Below, one piece after another: positions 22,801-23,172 of a stretch of DNA of 23,172 bases. The stretch is from Gordoniibacillus chartarius (GTDB lineage Bacteria > Bacillota > Bacilli > Paenibacillales > NBRC-103111). The number at the start of each line of letters is the position of its first letter. The stretch's first letter is position 1. The stretch is taken from the NCBI RefSeq assembly GCF_042432825.1, contig NZ_JBHLWN010000053.1, positions 1-23,172 on the forward strand, read 5' to 3'. The translations under genes and the position numbers were made by a program. Under the pieces are notes generated by a model. That model was not told the DNA's origin. It ran no database searches and worked only from the letters and a program-made list of their open reading frames with translations.

Positions 22801-23154
22801 GGAAATAGCCAGGTTGTCCTTACAGCAACGGACAACGTTACAGGGGCAGCTAAAGATGCGACCTATACATTGTCGATCGTTTTGCAAGATTCATTAGTAG
22901 TACATATTCAAGATATCACTTATGGCGAGACACCGTCACCAACTGCAGCCAACGTTGACAATGGTGAACAAGTGACATTTATGTATAAAAGATCCGGCGA
23001 TGACGACAGCATGTACTCTGCTGCAGTTCCAACAAACGCGGGAGCTTATACAGTACTTGCTACAGCATCGGTTGGCAACATTACACGGAAGGCAACCACA
23101 GATTTTAAGATAAATAAACCTGAATTTCGAAAGTACTGCGCATTAAAAACATAA
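19843..23154 (+). CDS. Secreted protein with InlB-type (Listeria-Bacteroides) repeats and Ig-like domains
   Basis: This 1103-aa exported protein starts at the ATG at 19843, with GAAGGAG seven bases upstream. The signal peptide (KKILVLLLALLQIIGLYP core) is probably cut after VHA before DAPQF. Residues ~35-280 form a beta-rich N-terminal domain with a DSNGDGAID calcium-loop-like motif. About six InlB/Listeria-Bacteroides repeats follow (~281-745), each with a GY-FxxWNT core and ending TVYAxW. Next come an FN3-like segment (~750-850), a seventh variant repeat (FSFAGW), a putative Ig domain (LTFNDNTLSGTVGMPF, ~927-1010) and an MBG-like domain (ITYGETPSPTA, ~1015-1095). It ends KPEFRKYCALKT without SLH, LPXTG or another anchor. 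It is probably a surface adhesin or envelope-associated protein; the abrupt end suggests truncation. Confidence 0.85.
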   Translation: MKRTSKKILVLLLALLQIIGLYPRLQTVHADAPQFVLQNNWQPIYPANGQFDTVSDQQTGAHTKEWSQDIVGNAQFQSTYYQFSTDKTMLAIRIRVNTFDGTADSPEFKNFAFAGVDSNGDGAIDFFLGIYNPTGNNGRLGIYQSDPSAANTGPSSTGISVKPLMAFKPVYAANDLNGNYSITPADSNFNASDNTGTGGLQDYYISFSFKLSDINTAIHGLGKTFTADTPFSFITGTASQDNSFNQDISGMDSTGWKSGKTWLSLGALSPLVSANGVIRHTVTFDKNYGDTDPLPLTVVVPDKGTVGSLPSSPTKRGVYFQQWNTAPDGTGSVFTDSTSVASDMTVYAVWGSTQPVQVTFDANTGSFPGGAASVAVTTFNGLVGNHDPGAPTPAVGSKNPYFIGWATTSSASAPDYDPLAIINAPVTYYAVWTNSQGSVLTFYNNKSPDDTSIYLRAYANNGGQFGKTTFPASLSRGGYAFQSWNTKSDGSGTSYAAFPTKQNGVSALYAIWQSASNTVTYNPNGGTLGEGAPSTVTILNGKFGTLPVPPTRPGYHFIEWNRASEGTGEPMNPASDILDNTTVYAIWGRSGSVTLHANGGSFDDGAATTTVTTTPSIIGSSKGKVFMDNFPQPPVKSGYSFGGWSTTSNGSIAIDLKGDMSGISTLYAVWMPIYQVLFDKNAGFAQFITSIPTAYGGVLYLPDAPVRNKYDFVGWNTQINGGGASLSTQSDVNDSMTVYAQWQLAPGSVQPGDVTKPVVQSVTDTSITVQTIANLATGQSVEYAISQDTLGATLSRWQSSPTFVNLQSGTTYYIYARSAEDATHPAGNTQISDPIIAASDAVFTTSITVQQVNGNSPLTGPLPNPSADQSGASVNLPDANAGLRPGFSFAGWQVTGGGVSITNAAQATGASFTMGNADVAIQANYSANALTFNDNTLSGTVGMPFAKNVTEATYGSGNYTYTLKSGTLPNGITFNNGAIAGTPTAAGNSQVVLTATDNVTGAAKDATYTLSIVLQDSLVVHIQDITYGETPSPTAANVDNGEQVTFMYKRSGDDDSMYSAAVPTNAGAYTVLATASVGNITRKATTDFKINKPEFRKYCALKT

Positions 23155-23172
23155 AAAGGGCTCCAAATCTTT

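Overview
The window looks like a chromosomal accessory region of an endospore-forming Gram-positive bacterium, most likely Paenibacillus or a close relative. The basis is three remnants of the sporulation sigma factor gene sigK, strong GGAGG-type ribosome binding sites, CUT1 sugar ABC transport, a WYL regulator, and a large exported protein with InlB-type repeats. The genus is an inference from gene content and style. No rRNA, tRNA or CRISPR array was seen.

Layout. (1) 1-2040: an unrecognised small gene, a first broken sigK copy, then a two-gene module of a 54-aa candidate antitoxin and a zeta-family toxin, closed by a strong terminator. (2) 2050-2573: second broken sigK copy, ending in a bidirectional hairpin. 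(3) 2718-9780, minus strand: a tightly packed operon with the content and order expected of a head-to-tail circular bacteriocin cluster. In transcription order it encodes a 178-aa membrane protein, a 106-aa precursor-like peptide, a ~506-aa polytopic protein, a SpoIIM/DUF95 protein, an ABC ATPase, then a three-part MacA/MacB-like exporter and a terminal 64-aa two-helix protein that is a good immunity candidate. The precursor does not look like a close copy of a bacteriocin I know. (4) 9955-10424: third broken sigK copy. (5) 10614-17361, minus strand: a LacI-family regulator followed by a sucrose/fructo-oligosaccharide operon (lipoprotein binding protein, two permeases, GH32 hydrolase, ROK fructokinase) behind a near-consensus promoter covered by tandem operators. 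(6) 17434-19560: an IS66 remnant, a WYL regulator with a DinB-like gene behind an inverted repeat, and an IS3 remnant. (7) 19843-23154: a secreted repeat protein that ends abruptly near the window edge.

How it fits together. The sigK remnants separate unrelated modules: copies 1 and 2 bracket the toxin pair, copies 2 and 3 bracket the bacteriocin operon. All three are in the same orientation, all are 5'-truncated, and each carries different inactivating lesions. They are therefore repeats or scars, not working sigma factor genes. The pattern fits repeated insertion or exchange at a sigK-derived site, and the copies could serve as recombination arms that gain or lose the bacteriocin island. 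The sugar operon is an ordinary catabolic unit: import by the ABC transporter, cleavage by GH32, and phosphorylation of fructose by the ROK kinase.
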